A stretch of 64,000 bases of DNA from Pedobacter changchengzhani (GTDB taxonomy: Bacteria > Bacteroidota > Bacteroidia > Sphingobacteriales > Sphingobacteriaceae): the NCBI RefSeq assembly GCF_004354365.1, contig NZ_SJCY01000007.1, positions 124,001 through 188,000 on the forward strand. Direction: 5' to 3'. Numbering within the stretch: the stretch's first letter is position 1; every line of letters begins with the position of its first letter. Below the pieces are notes generated by a model. It was given only the letters and a program-made list of their open reading frames with translations. It was not told the origin of the DNA and made no database searches. The position numbers and the translations under genes were made by a program. Positions 27,943 through 37,685 of the stretch are shown one piece after another.

Positions 27943-29223
27943 ATGGCGTTAAGTAGAATTTGGTCGGGCTTTATTATTGTAGCCATTGTTGTAGCCTGTG
28001 TTAAATGCTTTTTTTTCGGCCAAACCGATCTTTTTAACTGGATGGTTATTGGCAAAGCCGATGACCCTGCAAATCCACTTAAATTGGATGGAATTATTGA
28101 AACTTGTTGGATAGCGGTTGATCTTTGTATTAAACTTGTTGGTACACTTGCGCTATTTATGGGTTTGATGAGTATAGCCGAAAAAGCTGGTGGAATTCGT
28201 TTACTATCCAAAATTGTAGGCCCTTTTTTCGCTAAGCTTTTTCCCGATATCCCGAAAGGTCATCCATCAATGGGACACATGATTATGAACTTTTCTGCCA
28301 ATCTTTTAGGGCTTGATAATGCGGCAACACCTTTTGGAATTAAGGCCATGGAAAGCTTACAAGAACTAAACCCAAATAAAGATACAGCAAGCAATTCGCA
28401 AATCATGTTTTTGTGTTTGCATGCTGCAGGCTTGTGTTTAATCCCCGTAAGTGTAATCGCCATTAGGTCTGCTCAAAAAGCATCAGACCCAACCAATATC
28501 TTTATTCCTTGCTTAATTGTAACTTTTGCTGGCACTATGGCCGCCATGCTGATTGTTTCTTTCAAACAAAAAATTAATTTACTTCAGCCCGTTATTCTTT
28601 TATGGATTTTGGGCATATCTGCTATAGTTGCACTTTTAGTTTGGCATGTACACAATTTAGATACCATAGGAATCAAATCTTTTTCTGGCTTTTTAAGTGG
28701 TGGGATTATATTATTAATCTTTTTAATAATTGTACTCGGGGCACTGTATAAAAAAATTGATATTTTTGATGCTTTTGTCGATGGTGCAAAGGGTGGATTT
28801 GAAACCGCGCTAAAGATTATTCCTTATTTAGTTGGTATTTTGGTTGCTGTTTCCATGTTGCGTACCAGTGGCACGTTTGACGTAGTGATGTTGGGAATCA
28901 AAAATATATTTATGTTTTTTGGTGCAGATACAAGATTCGTTGACGCACTACCAACAGCCTTAATTAGGCCTTTAAGTGGCGGTGCCGCGCGAGGCATGAT
29001 GGTAAGCACGATGATTACGAGTGGGAAAGATTCGTTTGCAAGTAATTTATCAGGCATATTTCAAGGCGCGTCAGATACAACTTTTTACGTAGTTGCCGTT
29101 TACTTTGGCGCAGTTGGCATTAAAAACACAAGGTATGCCATCGGTTCGATGTTACTGGCAGATTTAATTGGCGTAATTACAGCCATATCAATGGCCTATC
29201 TATTTTTTGGTAACGTAAAATAG
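27943..29223 (+). CDS. nucleoside-recognition (Gate) domain protein, SpmA-SpmB fusion type
   Basis: This integral membrane protein has 426 residues and two Gate (nucleoside-recognition) halves. The first half has FSANLLGLDNAATPFGIKAM, a strong SpmA signature. The second has ARGMMVSTMI and FQGASDTTFYVVAVYFG, an SpmB signature. In spore formers SpmA and SpmB are separate; the fused form is common in Bacteroidota and its substrate is unknown. The gene ends 4 bp before the convergent small gene at 29227. Confidence 0.9.
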   Translation: MALSRIWSGFIIVAIVVACVKCFFFGQTDLFNWMVIGKADDPANPLKLDGIIETCWIAVDLCIKLVGTLALFMGLMSIAEKAGGIRLLSKIVGPFFAKLFPDIPKGHPSMGHMIMNFSANLLGLDNAATPFGIKAMESLQELNPNKDTASNSQIMFLCLHAAGLCLIPVSVIAIRSAQKASDPTNIFIPCLIVTFAGTMAAMLIVSFKQKINLLQPVILLWILGISAIVALLVWHVHNLDTIGIKSFSGFLSGGIILLIFLIIVLGALYKKIDIFDAFVDGAKGGFETALKIIPYLVGILVAVSMLRTSGTFDVVMLGIKNIFMFFGADTRFVDALPTALIRPLSGGAARGMMVSTMITSGKDSFASNLSGIFQGASDTTFYVVAVYFGAVGIKNTRYAIGSMLLADLIGVITAISMAYLFFGNVK

Positions 29224-29226
29224 TTC

Positions 29227-29469
29227 TTAAACTGATGGTTCGATTAACGATATTTTGCCAATAATTTGATCCAAAGCATCAGCATCAATTAGGGCGTGTT
29301 TGGAAGTGCGCCAAGTAGCCGATTTTTGATCTAACCAAATACAAAAGGAATGGTAACCATCTAAAACAACTGCATAAGTTTCATGGAAATCGTCTTGAAT
29401 GCGCATGCAAAATCCATTAAAAATTTTGCCTTTAACAATAATTTGAAGTGGGGAATAAGTGCTCAACAT
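29227..29469 (-). CDS. small hypothetical protein
   Basis: An 80-residue frame with ordinary codon use for the region, ending in DALDQIIGKISLIEPSV. I do not recognise a family. It lies about 75 bp downstream of the thioesterase gene on the same strand, so the two may form an operon. Confidence 0.6.
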   Translation of the reverse strand: MLSTYSPLQIIVKGKIFNGFCMRIQDDFHETYAVVLDGYHSFCIWLDQKSATWRTSKHALIDADALDQIIGKISLIEPSV

Positions 29470-29545
29470 GGTTCAATGATTTGGTTATAAGTAAAACAAC
29501 CATCTTCATCGAAATGTTTTGTAGAATTTTAAATAGAAAACACAA

Positions 29546-29986
29546 TTACCCTAAGTTTAACATATTCGAATATCCTTTAGCAATTAACCTTTTTTTGCTG
29601 GGCAGAGAAATTTCACATTGTAAATTTAAAATCGTTCTTCCTTTCTTAACAATTGATGTTTCTGCAATAACTTCATCGCCTTCGCTTGCTGTTGCAAAAT
29701 AATCGATGTAATTATTTATGGTGGTGTAACGCTCATTTAAACCCATCGTAAAAACCGTTGCACCTATTAAATCATCTATAATTCCTGCCGTAACGCCACC
29801 GTGTAAAATTCCAAAAGGGTTAGTCATTTCTTTCCGAATTGTATATTTACAAACCATTATGCCATTTTCGGCTTTTAGTAATATAGGCGCAAGCCAGTTC
29901 ATAAATGGCGAGGGCGTTGCATGGAGTACTTTTCCAAGTGATTGTTGTAAAACTTTAAGCCTTTCTTCACTCAATGAATCTTCCAT
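29546..29986 (-). CDS. PaaI-family thioesterase (hotdog fold)
   Basis: This 146-residue hotdog protein has the PaaI/YbgC-like active-site stretch FGILHGGVTAGIIDDLIGA, in which the HGG and the later Asp are the catalytic features. It should hydrolyse an acyl-CoA thioester. PaaI itself rescues stalled phenylacetyl-CoA, but no phenylacetate genes are seen here, so the substrate is open. Length is normal. Confidence 0.88.
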   Translation of the reverse strand: MEDSLSEERLKVLQQSLGKVLHATPSPFMNWLAPILLKAENGIMVCKYTIRKEMTNPFGILHGGVTAGIIDDLIGATVFTMGLNERYTTINNYIDYFATASEGDEVIAETSIVKKGRTILNLQCEISLPSKKRLIAKGYSNMLNLG

Positions 29987-30079
29987 TTTTAAAGATAAAT
30001 CAAAATTTTAAATCCTAGCAATTATAAAGCTTTTTAAAACTTAAATTGAATGATTATACCCAATTAAAAGCATTTTAAA

Positions 30080-30087
30080 TATCTTTG
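30080..30087 (+). promoter_or_regulatory. putative -7 promoter element for the SulP gene
   Basis: TATCTTTG fits TAnnTTTG and lies about 70 bp before the SulP ATG. No TTG sits at the -33 distance. Confidence 0.4.
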
Positions 30088-30158
30088 CGCCAATAATCGG
30101 CAAATTACCAGCACCGCTCAATTTCAATTTTCACAATAAAAATACTTAAAAAACCTTA

Positions 30159-31691
30159 ATGAAGGCCTATTTAAACCTATTCGATTTTAAACAAAAGATA
30201 AATTACAAAACTGAAATTTTAGCTGGTTTAACCGTAGCGATGACGATGATGCCAGAATCGCTTTCCTTTGCCATTCTTGGCGGTTTTCATCCTTTAACCG
30301 GACTGTACGCCGCCTTTATAATGGGCATTGTAACTTCTATATTTGGTGGCCGACCAGGTTTAATTTCTGGAGGAGCTGGTGCAACAGTTGTAGTTTTAAT
30401 TGCTCTAATGAAATCAAACGGGATAGAATATGTTTTTGCTGCAGTTGCTTTGGCAGGCGTAATTCAAATTTTAGTTGGCTTGTTTAAACTCGGTAAATTT
30501 ATACGATTAGTGCCTCAACCCGTTATGTTTGGCTTTGTAAATGGCTTAGCTGTCATCATATTTATGGCGCAGTTACAACAGTTTAAAACAGTAGTAAACG
30601 GACAAGTACAGTGGCTTTCTGGCAATCCGTTATTTATAATGCTAGGTTTAGTGGTTTTAACCATTTCGATAGTTGTTTTGTTACCGAAACTTACAAAAGT
30701 TATCCCATCATCTTTGGTAGCCATAATTGTTGTTTTTTTATTGGTTTTAGTTTTTAATATTGATACCAAGACCGTTAAAGATATTGCTTCGGTAAGTGGG
30801 CACTTCCCTCCTTTTCATATTCCTGCAATTCCTTTTACTTTTGATGCGTTGAAGATTATTTTTCCTTATGCGCTTATTATGGCAGGTGTTGGCTTAACCG
30901 AGGGCTTACTTACGTTAAATTTGGTTGATGAAATAACTGCGACGAAAGGAAACAGCAACCGAGAATGTTTAGCTCAAGGCAGCGCAAACATTCTAAATGG
31001 TTTCTTTTTCGGAATGGGCGGTTGCCCGATGATTGCCCAAACTTTGGTTAATCTTTCGGCGGGTTCTCGAGCAAGGTTATCGGGTATTATTGCGTCACTT
31101 ACCATCTTGGCGATTATTTTATTTGGCGCACCTTTAATAGAAAAAGTCCCTATGGCTGCGCTTACAGGCGTAATGATTATGGTCGCGATTGGAACTTTTG
31201 AATGGATGAGTTTTAAAATTGTAAATAAAATGCCCAAACAGGATGTTTTTGTTGGGATTTTAGTTGCTGTTATTACCATTTGGTTGCATAACCTTGCTTT
31301 AGCCGTACTAATCGGTGTAATTATTTCCGCTTTAGTATTTGCTTGGGAAAGCGCTAAAAGGATTAGGGCCAAAAAATACATTGATGTAAATGGCATAAAA
31401 CATTATGAAATTTACGGTCCACTATTTTTCGGATCGGTAGTTGCTTTTAATGATAAATTCGAGATTGAAACTGATCCCGATGAAGTTATCATTGATTTTA
31501 AAGATAGTCGCGTGGCAGATATGTCGGGCATTGAGGCGCTAAACAAACTGACCGAAAAATATAAAATTGCTGGCAAAAAACTACACTTAAGGCATTTAAG
31601 TGAAGATTGTAGCTTGTTGCTTAAAAATGCAAGTGATGTTATTGAAGTAAATATTATCGAAGATCCAAATTATCAAGTTGCGATACATTAA
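30159..31691 (+). CDS. SulP-family inorganic anion transporter
   Basis: This membrane transporter of 510 residues has about 12-14 helices (residues 20-400) and a C-terminal STAS domain (about 410-500), with VIIDFKDSRVADMSGIEAL as the STAS loop. The start has the SulP signature ILAGLTVAMTMMPESLSFAI. Family members move sulfate, bicarbonate or other anions, with H+ or Na+. No carbonic anhydrase or sulfate-assimilation gene is adjacent, so the substrate is unknown. Confidence 0.93.
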   Translation: MKAYLNLFDFKQKINYKTEILAGLTVAMTMMPESLSFAILGGFHPLTGLYAAFIMGIVTSIFGGRPGLISGGAGATVVVLIALMKSNGIEYVFAAVALAGVIQILVGLFKLGKFIRLVPQPVMFGFVNGLAVIIFMAQLQQFKTVVNGQVQWLSGNPLFIMLGLVVLTISIVVLLPKLTKVIPSSLVAIIVVFLLVLVFNIDTKTVKDIASVSGHFPPFHIPAIPFTFDALKIIFPYALIMAGVGLTEGLLTLNLVDEITATKGNSNRECLAQGSANILNGFFFGMGGCPMIAQTLVNLSAGSRARLSGIIASLTILAIILFGAPLIEKVPMAALTGVMIMVAIGTFEWMSFKIVNKMPKQDVFVGILVAVITIWLHNLALAVLIGVIISALVFAWESAKRIRAKKYIDVNGIKHYEIYGPLFFGSVVAFNDKFEIETDPDEVIIDFKDSRVADMSGIEALNKLTEKYKIAGKKLHLRHLSEDCSLLLKNASDVIEVNIIEDPNYQVAIH

Positions 31692-31727
31692 TGTTTCAAG
31701 TCATGGGATGTGGAAGTCCGTCGTTTA

Positions 31728-31774
31728 AGTCATCGGATGAACATTTACTACCTTAATACACTTATCTGATGACT
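31728..31774. repeat. short inverted repeat after the SulP gene
   Basis: AGTCATCGGAT (31728-31738) pairs with ATCTGATGACT (31764-31774), with one G-T pair. A second AAGTCATGGGATG copy sits 30 bp upstream. It lies between two convergent genes and lacks a strong T run, so it may be a weak terminator or a repeat fragment. Confidence 0.45.
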
Positions 31775-31799
31775 AAATTTTGGATGAGTTACCAATCAA

Positions 31800-34307
31800 C
31801 TACTTTCCATTTTGCTCCACTTCCCTATCCATCTCCAAAATATCTACATCATTGGCATGAGAAAAATCGCCGATTAGGTATTTGTTAAAATGATCTGCAA
31901 GTTTCCAAAAAGCATATTCTGTCATATCGCCAAAAGCATGTCGTTGCCCAGGAATAATCAACATATCAAATCGCTTCCCAGCTTTCATCAGTGCGTTTGC
32001 CACCCGAATGGTATTTGCAGGGTGTACATTATTATCAACATCGCCGTGCATCAATAACAAATGCCCTTTTAAGTTTTTAGCTATAGCTGGATTTTTATCA
32101 ATATCGTATTTAAAAGTTGTATCGCCTTTTGCAGCTATAATTTCCTTTACACCATGATGCTTTTCGCTCCACCAACGGTTATAAATACTATTATCGTGAT
32201 TGCCAGCGTTAGAAACCGCTACTTTGAAGAAATCTGGATAAACTAACATCGCGGCAGTTGACATAAATCCACCACCAGAATGCCCAGTTATACCCACTTT
32301 TTGATCATCAATAAAAGGAAATCTGGCAGCCAACTGCTCCACTGCTGCTTTTTTATCTGCCAAACCATAATCGCGTAAGTTACCGTAACCAAAAGTATGG
32401 TACCATTTAGAGCGCGACGGATTTCCGCCTCGGTTACCAACTGTTATTACAATATAACCGAACTGCGCTAAACGATCTACACGATCCATACTTTTGTTGA
32501 ATGATTTATTTACAACCTCCGTTTGTGGGCCAGGATACACATATTCAATAATGGGGTATTTCTTATTTGGATCAAAATCAAACGGTTTATACATTACACC
32601 GTATAAATCGGTAATGCCATCATCAGCTTTAACCATAAAAGGCTCAGGGAATTTATAGCCGGCATTCATCAAAAGCGATAAATCTGTGGTTTCTAAATCC
32701 ATCACTTTTAGTCCCTTATTATTGTACAATGCAGATTTAGGAACGGTGTTCACTTTCGAATAATTGTCTACAAAATATGTCGAATTATCATTCATGCTTG
32801 ATGCATGATCAAAATTGCCTACATTTAACAGTTTCATATTCGAACCATCGAAATTAATGCTGTATAAATGCAAATAATAAGGATCTTCGCTATTTTGTTT
32901 ACCATTGGCGGTAAAATAAAGCACCCTATTTTTTTCGTCGATGTTGACGATACTTTCGCAGTGGAAAGCACCTTTGGTAATTTGGTTTTTTAGTCTGCCG
33001 GTGCCATCGTACAAGTAAAAATGCGCCCAACCATCGCGCTCGCTCCAATGAATTAATTCTTTACCATCATTTACTAATCCCGGTCTGTTCACCTCTATAT
33101 ATGTGTTAAAACGCTCATCAATTAATGGCGTTACCACATCACTTGTGATATCAACCGTGCAAACATCAATGCGCTTTAAATCTCTACTGCTGCGAGAAAA
33201 ATAAAATCTAGCATTGTTACCCAACCAAATTGAAGGTCTAAATTCATTGTCACGGTCTTTTACCAATTCTGGCTTACTCCATAATGAAACGCTCTGATCT
33301 TTAAAAGCCGCAACATTTATTTTTTTGTAGGTTTTAGCAGGAAAATCGAATAATAAAACTTCATCAATTGGTGCCTCGGCCTCTCCGGGCATTTGATATT
33401 TGTAAGTTTCTAAAGTTGGCCTGCCGGCGGTAACACTATTAATTACCCATAAATCTTTAACTTTTCTCGAATCTGTTCGCTCTAAAGTAAAATAGCGCGC
33501 ATTTGGCGACCAAAGTACGTAAGCACCTCTCCGCTTTTTATTATTTTTTTCGTTTTCGACGTTATTTTCTCCATCACCATCACTGCCGTACGAATAAAAT
33601 TTAACACCATCTTTAGTTAGTTGATGCTCCACAATCGTGCTATCCTCATCATTTTTTACTGCTTTCTTGTAATTTTCTTTGTCCATCCAATACAAATTAT
33701 AATTACGAGAAAATATAATTGCCGATGAATCTGGTGCAACTGAACCCCAAGTTGGTTTGGCTTTAGGTTTGCTAAATTTCGGAATTTGAGTCAGTTTTGC
33801 AGAGGCAAGCTCATACTTAAAAGAAAATATTTTCTTTTGCATTGAATCTGCAGTCTTTTTATCTTTTCTGTCGAGCTTTAGTTCATCAATAGAACTTTTC
33901 AATTCGAATGTGATACTCTTTTCATCACTGGCAAATTTTAGGTTTTCCAAAGGTAAATGTTCGGCATCAAAAGCATCGCGCACAATTAAGGTAACATCTG
34001 CAGCAACTTTTGCGTTATCAAAAAGTAGTTTCTTGCTTTTTGCTGCAGGATCTACAAGATACCAGAATTTACCTTTCGGCGTTTCGAAGGTGTACCAAAA
34101 ACGATTGCTCAATTTTAGCCAATGTGGATCTACAGAAATGGAGTACACCATTTTTTTAAGTTTATTTGGCGAAAAACGCGATGCCAATTGATAGTTTGCT
34201 TTTTGCTGATCGACAACATTTTCGGTAATTGTAAATGTTTTATTCTGAGCCAATGCAGTTACGGTAAAAAATTGGATGCAAATGGTGAGTTTAGTAATAA
34301 TATTCAT
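31800..34307 (-). CDS. S9 family peptidase (dipeptidyl peptidase IV-like)
   Basis: This secreted protein has 835 residues with a signal peptide (cut near LAQ, residue 20). It has a DPP-IV beta-propeller (about 80-560) and a C-terminal catalytic domain. The nucleophile is in GHSGGGFMS, the Asp in HGDVDNNVHP and the His in GQRHAFGD. The Tyr in the EYVYPGPQTE stretch matches the oxyanion Tyr of DPP-IV. It should release Xaa-Pro or Xaa-Ala dipeptides in the periplasm. It is a different subfamily from the S9 peptidase at 24936. Confidence 0.92.
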   Translation of the reverse strand: MNIITKLTICIQFFTVTALAQNKTFTITENVVDQQKANYQLASRFSPNKLKKMVYSISVDPHWLKLSNRFWYTFETPKGKFWYLVDPAAKSKKLLFDNAKVAADVTLIVRDAFDAEHLPLENLKFASDEKSITFELKSSIDELKLDRKDKKTADSMQKKIFSFKYELASAKLTQIPKFSKPKAKPTWGSVAPDSSAIIFSRNYNLYWMDKENYKKAVKNDEDSTIVEHQLTKDGVKFYSYGSDGDGENNVENEKNNKKRRGAYVLWSPNARYFTLERTDSRKVKDLWVINSVTAGRPTLETYKYQMPGEAEAPIDEVLLFDFPAKTYKKINVAAFKDQSVSLWSKPELVKDRDNEFRPSIWLGNNARFYFSRSSRDLKRIDVCTVDITSDVVTPLIDERFNTYIEVNRPGLVNDGKELIHWSERDGWAHFYLYDGTGRLKNQITKGAFHCESIVNIDEKNRVLYFTANGKQNSEDPYYLHLYSINFDGSNMKLLNVGNFDHASSMNDNSTYFVDNYSKVNTVPKSALYNNKGLKVMDLETTDLSLLMNAGYKFPEPFMVKADDGITDLYGVMYKPFDFDPNKKYPIIEYVYPGPQTEVVNKSFNKSMDRVDRLAQFGYIVITVGNRGGNPSRSKWYHTFGYGNLRDYGLADKKAAVEQLAARFPFIDDQKVGITGHSGGGFMSTAAMLVYPDFFKVAVSNAGNHDNSIYNRWWSEKHHGVKEIIAAKGDTTFKYDIDKNPAIAKNLKGHLLLMHGDVDNNVHPANTIRVANALMKAGKRFDMLIIPGQRHAFGDMTEYAFWKLADHFNKYLIGDFSHANDVDILEMDREVEQNGK

Positions 34308-34444
34308 GACTAAAAGTTAGTGTGCTAAAGTATTAAATAAAGATTATTTAACACGTAATAAAATTGATAGGATTGCCGAAAACAGGCGTAAAAAATATTT
34401 ATCAACAGCAGAAAATTTTATAGCTAAATGATTAATGTATTGTA

Positions 34445-34452
34445 TAGTTTTG
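34445..34452 (+). promoter_or_regulatory. putative -7 promoter element
   Basis: TAGTTTTG fits TAnnTTTG about 17 bp before the ATG of the first deacetylase gene. No -33 box is seen. Confidence 0.35.
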
Positions 34453-34469
34453 TGTAAATATATTATATA

Positions 34470-35351
34470 ATGAAATTAAATTTTTTAACGGTATTAACAG
34501 CAGGAATATTGCTTTTTGCTGGTTGCCAATCTAAATCGCAAACTGAAAAATCAACTGGATCGAAAGATACTGTTTCGGGTAAAGTAAAGGCAGATGAAAA
34601 TACAGGTACACCTGTTGATGTATCTAAAATAAAAGTTGCCGATGCAGCGACTATTTTGGCGCGTAAACAAGTGCCAATTCTATGTTACCACCAAGTTCGC
34701 AATTGGAAACCTACAGATGGAAAAGTTGGTAAGGATTACATTGTGGAAATTCAGAATTTTAAAGACCAAATGAAAATGTTGGCAGATAGTGGTTACCACA
34801 CCATTTTGCCCGATCAACTTTATGCGTATTTGAATACCGGTGCAAAGTTGCCAAGCAAGCCAATTATGCTAACTTTTGATGATACAGATTTAGATCAATT
34901 TACAGTAGTAAACCCAACCCTTAAAAAACTTGGCTACAAAGCTGTTTATTTTGTAATGACCGTTTCTATCGGTAGAAAAGGAAAGTTTGTGGATTATATG
35001 TCGTCTGACAATATTAAACAACTTTCTGATGAAGGAAACGTAATCGGAAGCCATACTTATGACCATAAAAACTTTAAAAAATATACTGGTAAAGATTGGG
35101 AAGAACAATTGGACAAGCCAACAAAGAGATTAGAAGATATTACGGGCAAAAAAATGACCGAATTTGCATATCCTTTTGGTTTGTGGAATGCTGAAGGTTT
35201 CCCTGAATTGAAAAAACGTAATTTCAGAATGGCATTTTCATTGGCCGATAAACGCGACCAAAAAGATCCACTTTACACCATTCGTAGAATTATTGCAAGC
35301 GGTTATTGGTCGCCAAAAACTTTAAGTAATAGCATTAAAAATAGTTTTTAA
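34470..35351 (+). CDS. polysaccharide deacetylase lipoprotein (first of two)
   Basis: This NodB-type deacetylase is anchored by a lipobox (LLFAGC, Cys 19). A disordered linker (about 20-60) precedes the catalytic domain. The metal-site motifs are TFDDTD near residue 135 and SHTYDH near 193, the family's H-x3-H, so a divalent metal should bind. Such enzymes deacetylate peptidoglycan or other GlcNAc polymers. The next gene is a close paralogue, and a DUF3298 lipoprotein and a sigma factor follow. Confidence 0.9.
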   Translation: MKLNFLTVLTAGILLFAGCQSKSQTEKSTGSKDTVSGKVKADENTGTPVDVSKIKVADAATILARKQVPILCYHQVRNWKPTDGKVGKDYIVEIQNFKDQMKMLADSGYHTILPDQLYAYLNTGAKLPSKPIMLTFDDTDLDQFTVVNPTLKKLGYKAVYFVMTVSIGRKGKFVDYMSSDNIKQLSDEGNVIGSHTYDHKNFKKYTGKDWEEQLDKPTKRLEDITGKKMTEFAYPFGLWNAEGFPELKKRNFRMAFSLADKRDQKDPLYTIRRIIASGYWSPKTLSNSIKNSF

Positions 35352-35370
35352 GTATAAATACAGTACATTT

Positions 35371-35411
35371 AGCTTGTCGAGGATTTTTAAAATTAAGTTT
35401 CTCGACAAGCT
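35371..35411 (+). terminator. terminator between the two deacetylase genes
   Basis: AGCTTGTCGAG pairs perfectly with CTCGACAAGCT and is followed by TTTTTT. It separates the paralogues, so the second gene is partly or fully transcribed on its own. Confidence 0.88.
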
Positions 35412-35462
35412 TTTTTTCACAAATAACCAAATCTAACATTAACCTAGCCCTTTTTAATCCTA

Positions 35463-36326
35463 ATGAAACGATTGCTGCATTTAGCCGTTATCATCCCCCT
35501 AATTTTTTCATCCTGTAATTCTGCACCTGCAAAGGGCAAACCAAATATTGTACAAAAACCTGAGGAGAACGTTCAGCAAGATACTGTGCAAGTTAAACCT
35601 GCTGATAGCAAAACTATTTTAGCCAAAGTTGAAGTCCCTGTACTTTGCTATCATCAAATTAGAAACAATATTGCTAGCGATAGCAAGCGGGCGCATGACG
35701 ATATTATTCCGCCAGATAAATTTCGCGAACACATCAAAATGCTAGCAGATAGTGGTTATAAGTCCATATTGCCCGATCAACTCTATAATTACTTGGTTTA
35801 TGGTGCCAAATTACCCAAAAAGCCGATAATGATTACTTTTGACGATACCGATCAAGATCAATTTACGGTTGGTGCAACAACGTTGAAGAAGTATGGTTTT
35901 AAAGGTGTTTATTTTATCATGACGGTTGCTATTGGCAAAAAAGGGCGGATTAATTATATGACCGCAGCGCAGATTAAGCAGTTATCGGATGATGGAAATA
36001 CAATTGCCAGCCATACTTACGACCATAAAAACTTCGCTCAGTTTAAAGAAGAAGATTGGAAAACCCAAATTGATGAACCCACAAAAAAACTAGAAAACAT
36101 TACCGGTAAAAAAGTTGAATATTTTGCTTTTCCTTATGGCGTTTTCAAAAAATCATCATTACATAAACTTAAAGAACACGGCTTTAAAGCGGCGTTTATT
36201 CTTTCTACCAAACAAGATGAAGATTACCCACTTTACACCATCAGGCGGATTATCGATCCCGGTAGGTATTCTGCAAAAAACTTATATTACAGCATAAACA
36301 AAAGCTTTAACAAACCGAAAAAATAA
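35463..36326 (+). CDS. polysaccharide deacetylase lipoprotein (second of two)
   Basis: This paralogue of the gene at 34470 has 287 residues, with lipobox IFSSC (Cys 18) and a linker. It has the same NodB motifs, TFDDTDQDQF and SHTYDHKNF. Strong similarity runs through the catalytic domain (KQLSDEGN versus KQLSDDGN; YTIRRII in both), which shows a tandem duplication. The linker regions differ. It probably acts on the cell wall or an exopolysaccharide. Confidence 0.9.
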   Translation: MKRLLHLAVIIPLIFSSCNSAPAKGKPNIVQKPEENVQQDTVQVKPADSKTILAKVEVPVLCYHQIRNNIASDSKRAHDDIIPPDKFREHIKMLADSGYKSILPDQLYNYLVYGAKLPKKPIMITFDDTDQDQFTVGATTLKKYGFKGVYFIMTVAIGKKGRINYMTAAQIKQLSDDGNTIASHTYDHKNFAQFKEEDWKTQIDEPTKKLENITGKKVEYFAFPYGVFKKSSLHKLKEHGFKAAFILSTKQDEDYPLYTIRRIIDPGRYSAKNLYYSINKSFNKPKK

Positions 36327-36340
36327 CATTTTCAGTTCCA

Positions 36341-37522
36341 ATGAACAAAACTCCGCTCTATATGAAATCTATCATTTATCTGCTTTTATGCATGTTGATT
36401 ACTTTTTCGGCATGTACCCAAAAAAATAAAAAAATCAATGTTAAAACTCCAGTAACAGATTCGGTTACGCAAGACACCACAAATGTTAGTGGCTTATTTT
36501 ACAAACGCTTACAAGGAACAATTGGCGACAAAAGCGTAGTGGTTCAATTGCATAAAAATGGAAATGATTACAATGGAAGTTATTATGCAGATGGTTCTTC
36601 GTACGAATTATTAACAGATACAATACTGAACGAGAATGAATTTATCTTATTTATTAATAATAGTCCGGATTACTATTTTGACAAAGATTTACAACAGCCA
36701 CGATTGCATTTAAAACGATTTGGCAGTGGTTTTACTGGCGAATGGATCAGTGGAAAAAAAGATAAAACCTTGACGGTAAAATTAGAAAATAAATACCCCG
36801 AAGGCAGTTATCCGTTTACATTTAACAATTATAAAGATTCGATCAAAGCGTATCCTGCAAAAGCAAAATCGCCCACCGCAGAGATTAGTTTCTACTACCT
36901 GTTGGCTAATCAAACAAACGAAAGTGCAAAATGGTTAAATAATCAACTCAGAAAAATTAATGAAATAAAGCCTGATGAAGATGTATTGAAGGCTTTGCAG
37001 AAACAGGCTAAAACCTACCTAAACGGTTATCGAGAAGAAATAAAAGACGCTAACGCTACCGCAGATAATGAAATGAACTGGATGAATTATACCGACTACA
37101 ACAATCAAAACATTCAATTTAACGATAAAGGCTTCGTAATTATAAGCAACTTTAATGATAATTATAGCGGTGGTGCACATGGAAATTACAACAGCAGTTT
37201 TTATCGCTTCGATGTAAAAAATCAAAAGAAATTGGAACTTAACGACCTATTAAAAATCGATTCAAATTTACTGCAAAAGATTCTAGAAAAAAATCTTCGA
37301 AAAAGCTACAATATAAAACCGACCGAAAAACTTACCACAGTATTGTTCGAAAATTATTTAAAGGCAAACAAAAATTTCTATTTCAACGAGAACGGAATTA
37401 CTTTTTTATACAATCCTTACGAGGTTGCAAGTTACGCACAAGGCCAAATTGTAGTTTTTATTCCTTACTCCGACTTGAAAGATCACTTAAATATTGATTT
37501 TATGAAACGGATAGCCAATTAA
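36341..37522 (+). CDS. DUF3298 (RsiV-like) lipoprotein
   Basis: This lipoprotein has 393 residues. The true start is probably the second ATG (MKSIIYLLLCMLITFSAC), since it gives a clean lipobox. The C-terminal half (about 170-390) matches DUF3298, including the SGGAHGNYN stretch. In Bacillus the same domain in RsiV binds lysozyme and controls an ECF sigma factor. Here an ECF sigma gene follows, but this protein has no membrane helix or anti-sigma segment, so a direct RsiV role is only a hypothesis. Confidence 0.75.
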   Translation: MNKTPLYMKSIIYLLLCMLITFSACTQKNKKINVKTPVTDSVTQDTTNVSGLFYKRLQGTIGDKSVVVQLHKNGNDYNGSYYADGSSYELLTDTILNENEFILFINNSPDYYFDKDLQQPRLHLKRFGSGFTGEWISGKKDKTLTVKLENKYPEGSYPFTFNNYKDSIKAYPAKAKSPTAEISFYYLLANQTNESAKWLNNQLRKINEIKPDEDVLKALQKQAKTYLNGYREEIKDANATADNEMNWMNYTDYNNQNIQFNDKGFVIISNFNDNYSGGAHGNYNSSFYRFDVKNQKKLELNDLLKIDSNLLQKILEKNLRKSYNIKPTEKLTTVLFENYLKANKNFYFNENGITFLYNPYEVASYAQGQIVVFIPYSDLKDHLNIDFMKRIAN

Positions 37523-37685
37523 TCGTTTCGCTAGGTTAAATGGACTATTTACTGCTCTTGGGCCTGTACTTTTCGACACAAAGAAGAACTTAAGTAAAAC
37601 ATAAATATATTTTTCACAATTTGTTAAACATTTCTGTTAGCTATTCGTTATTAAACCACATTCTTAATTTAAAAGAGCGATAATA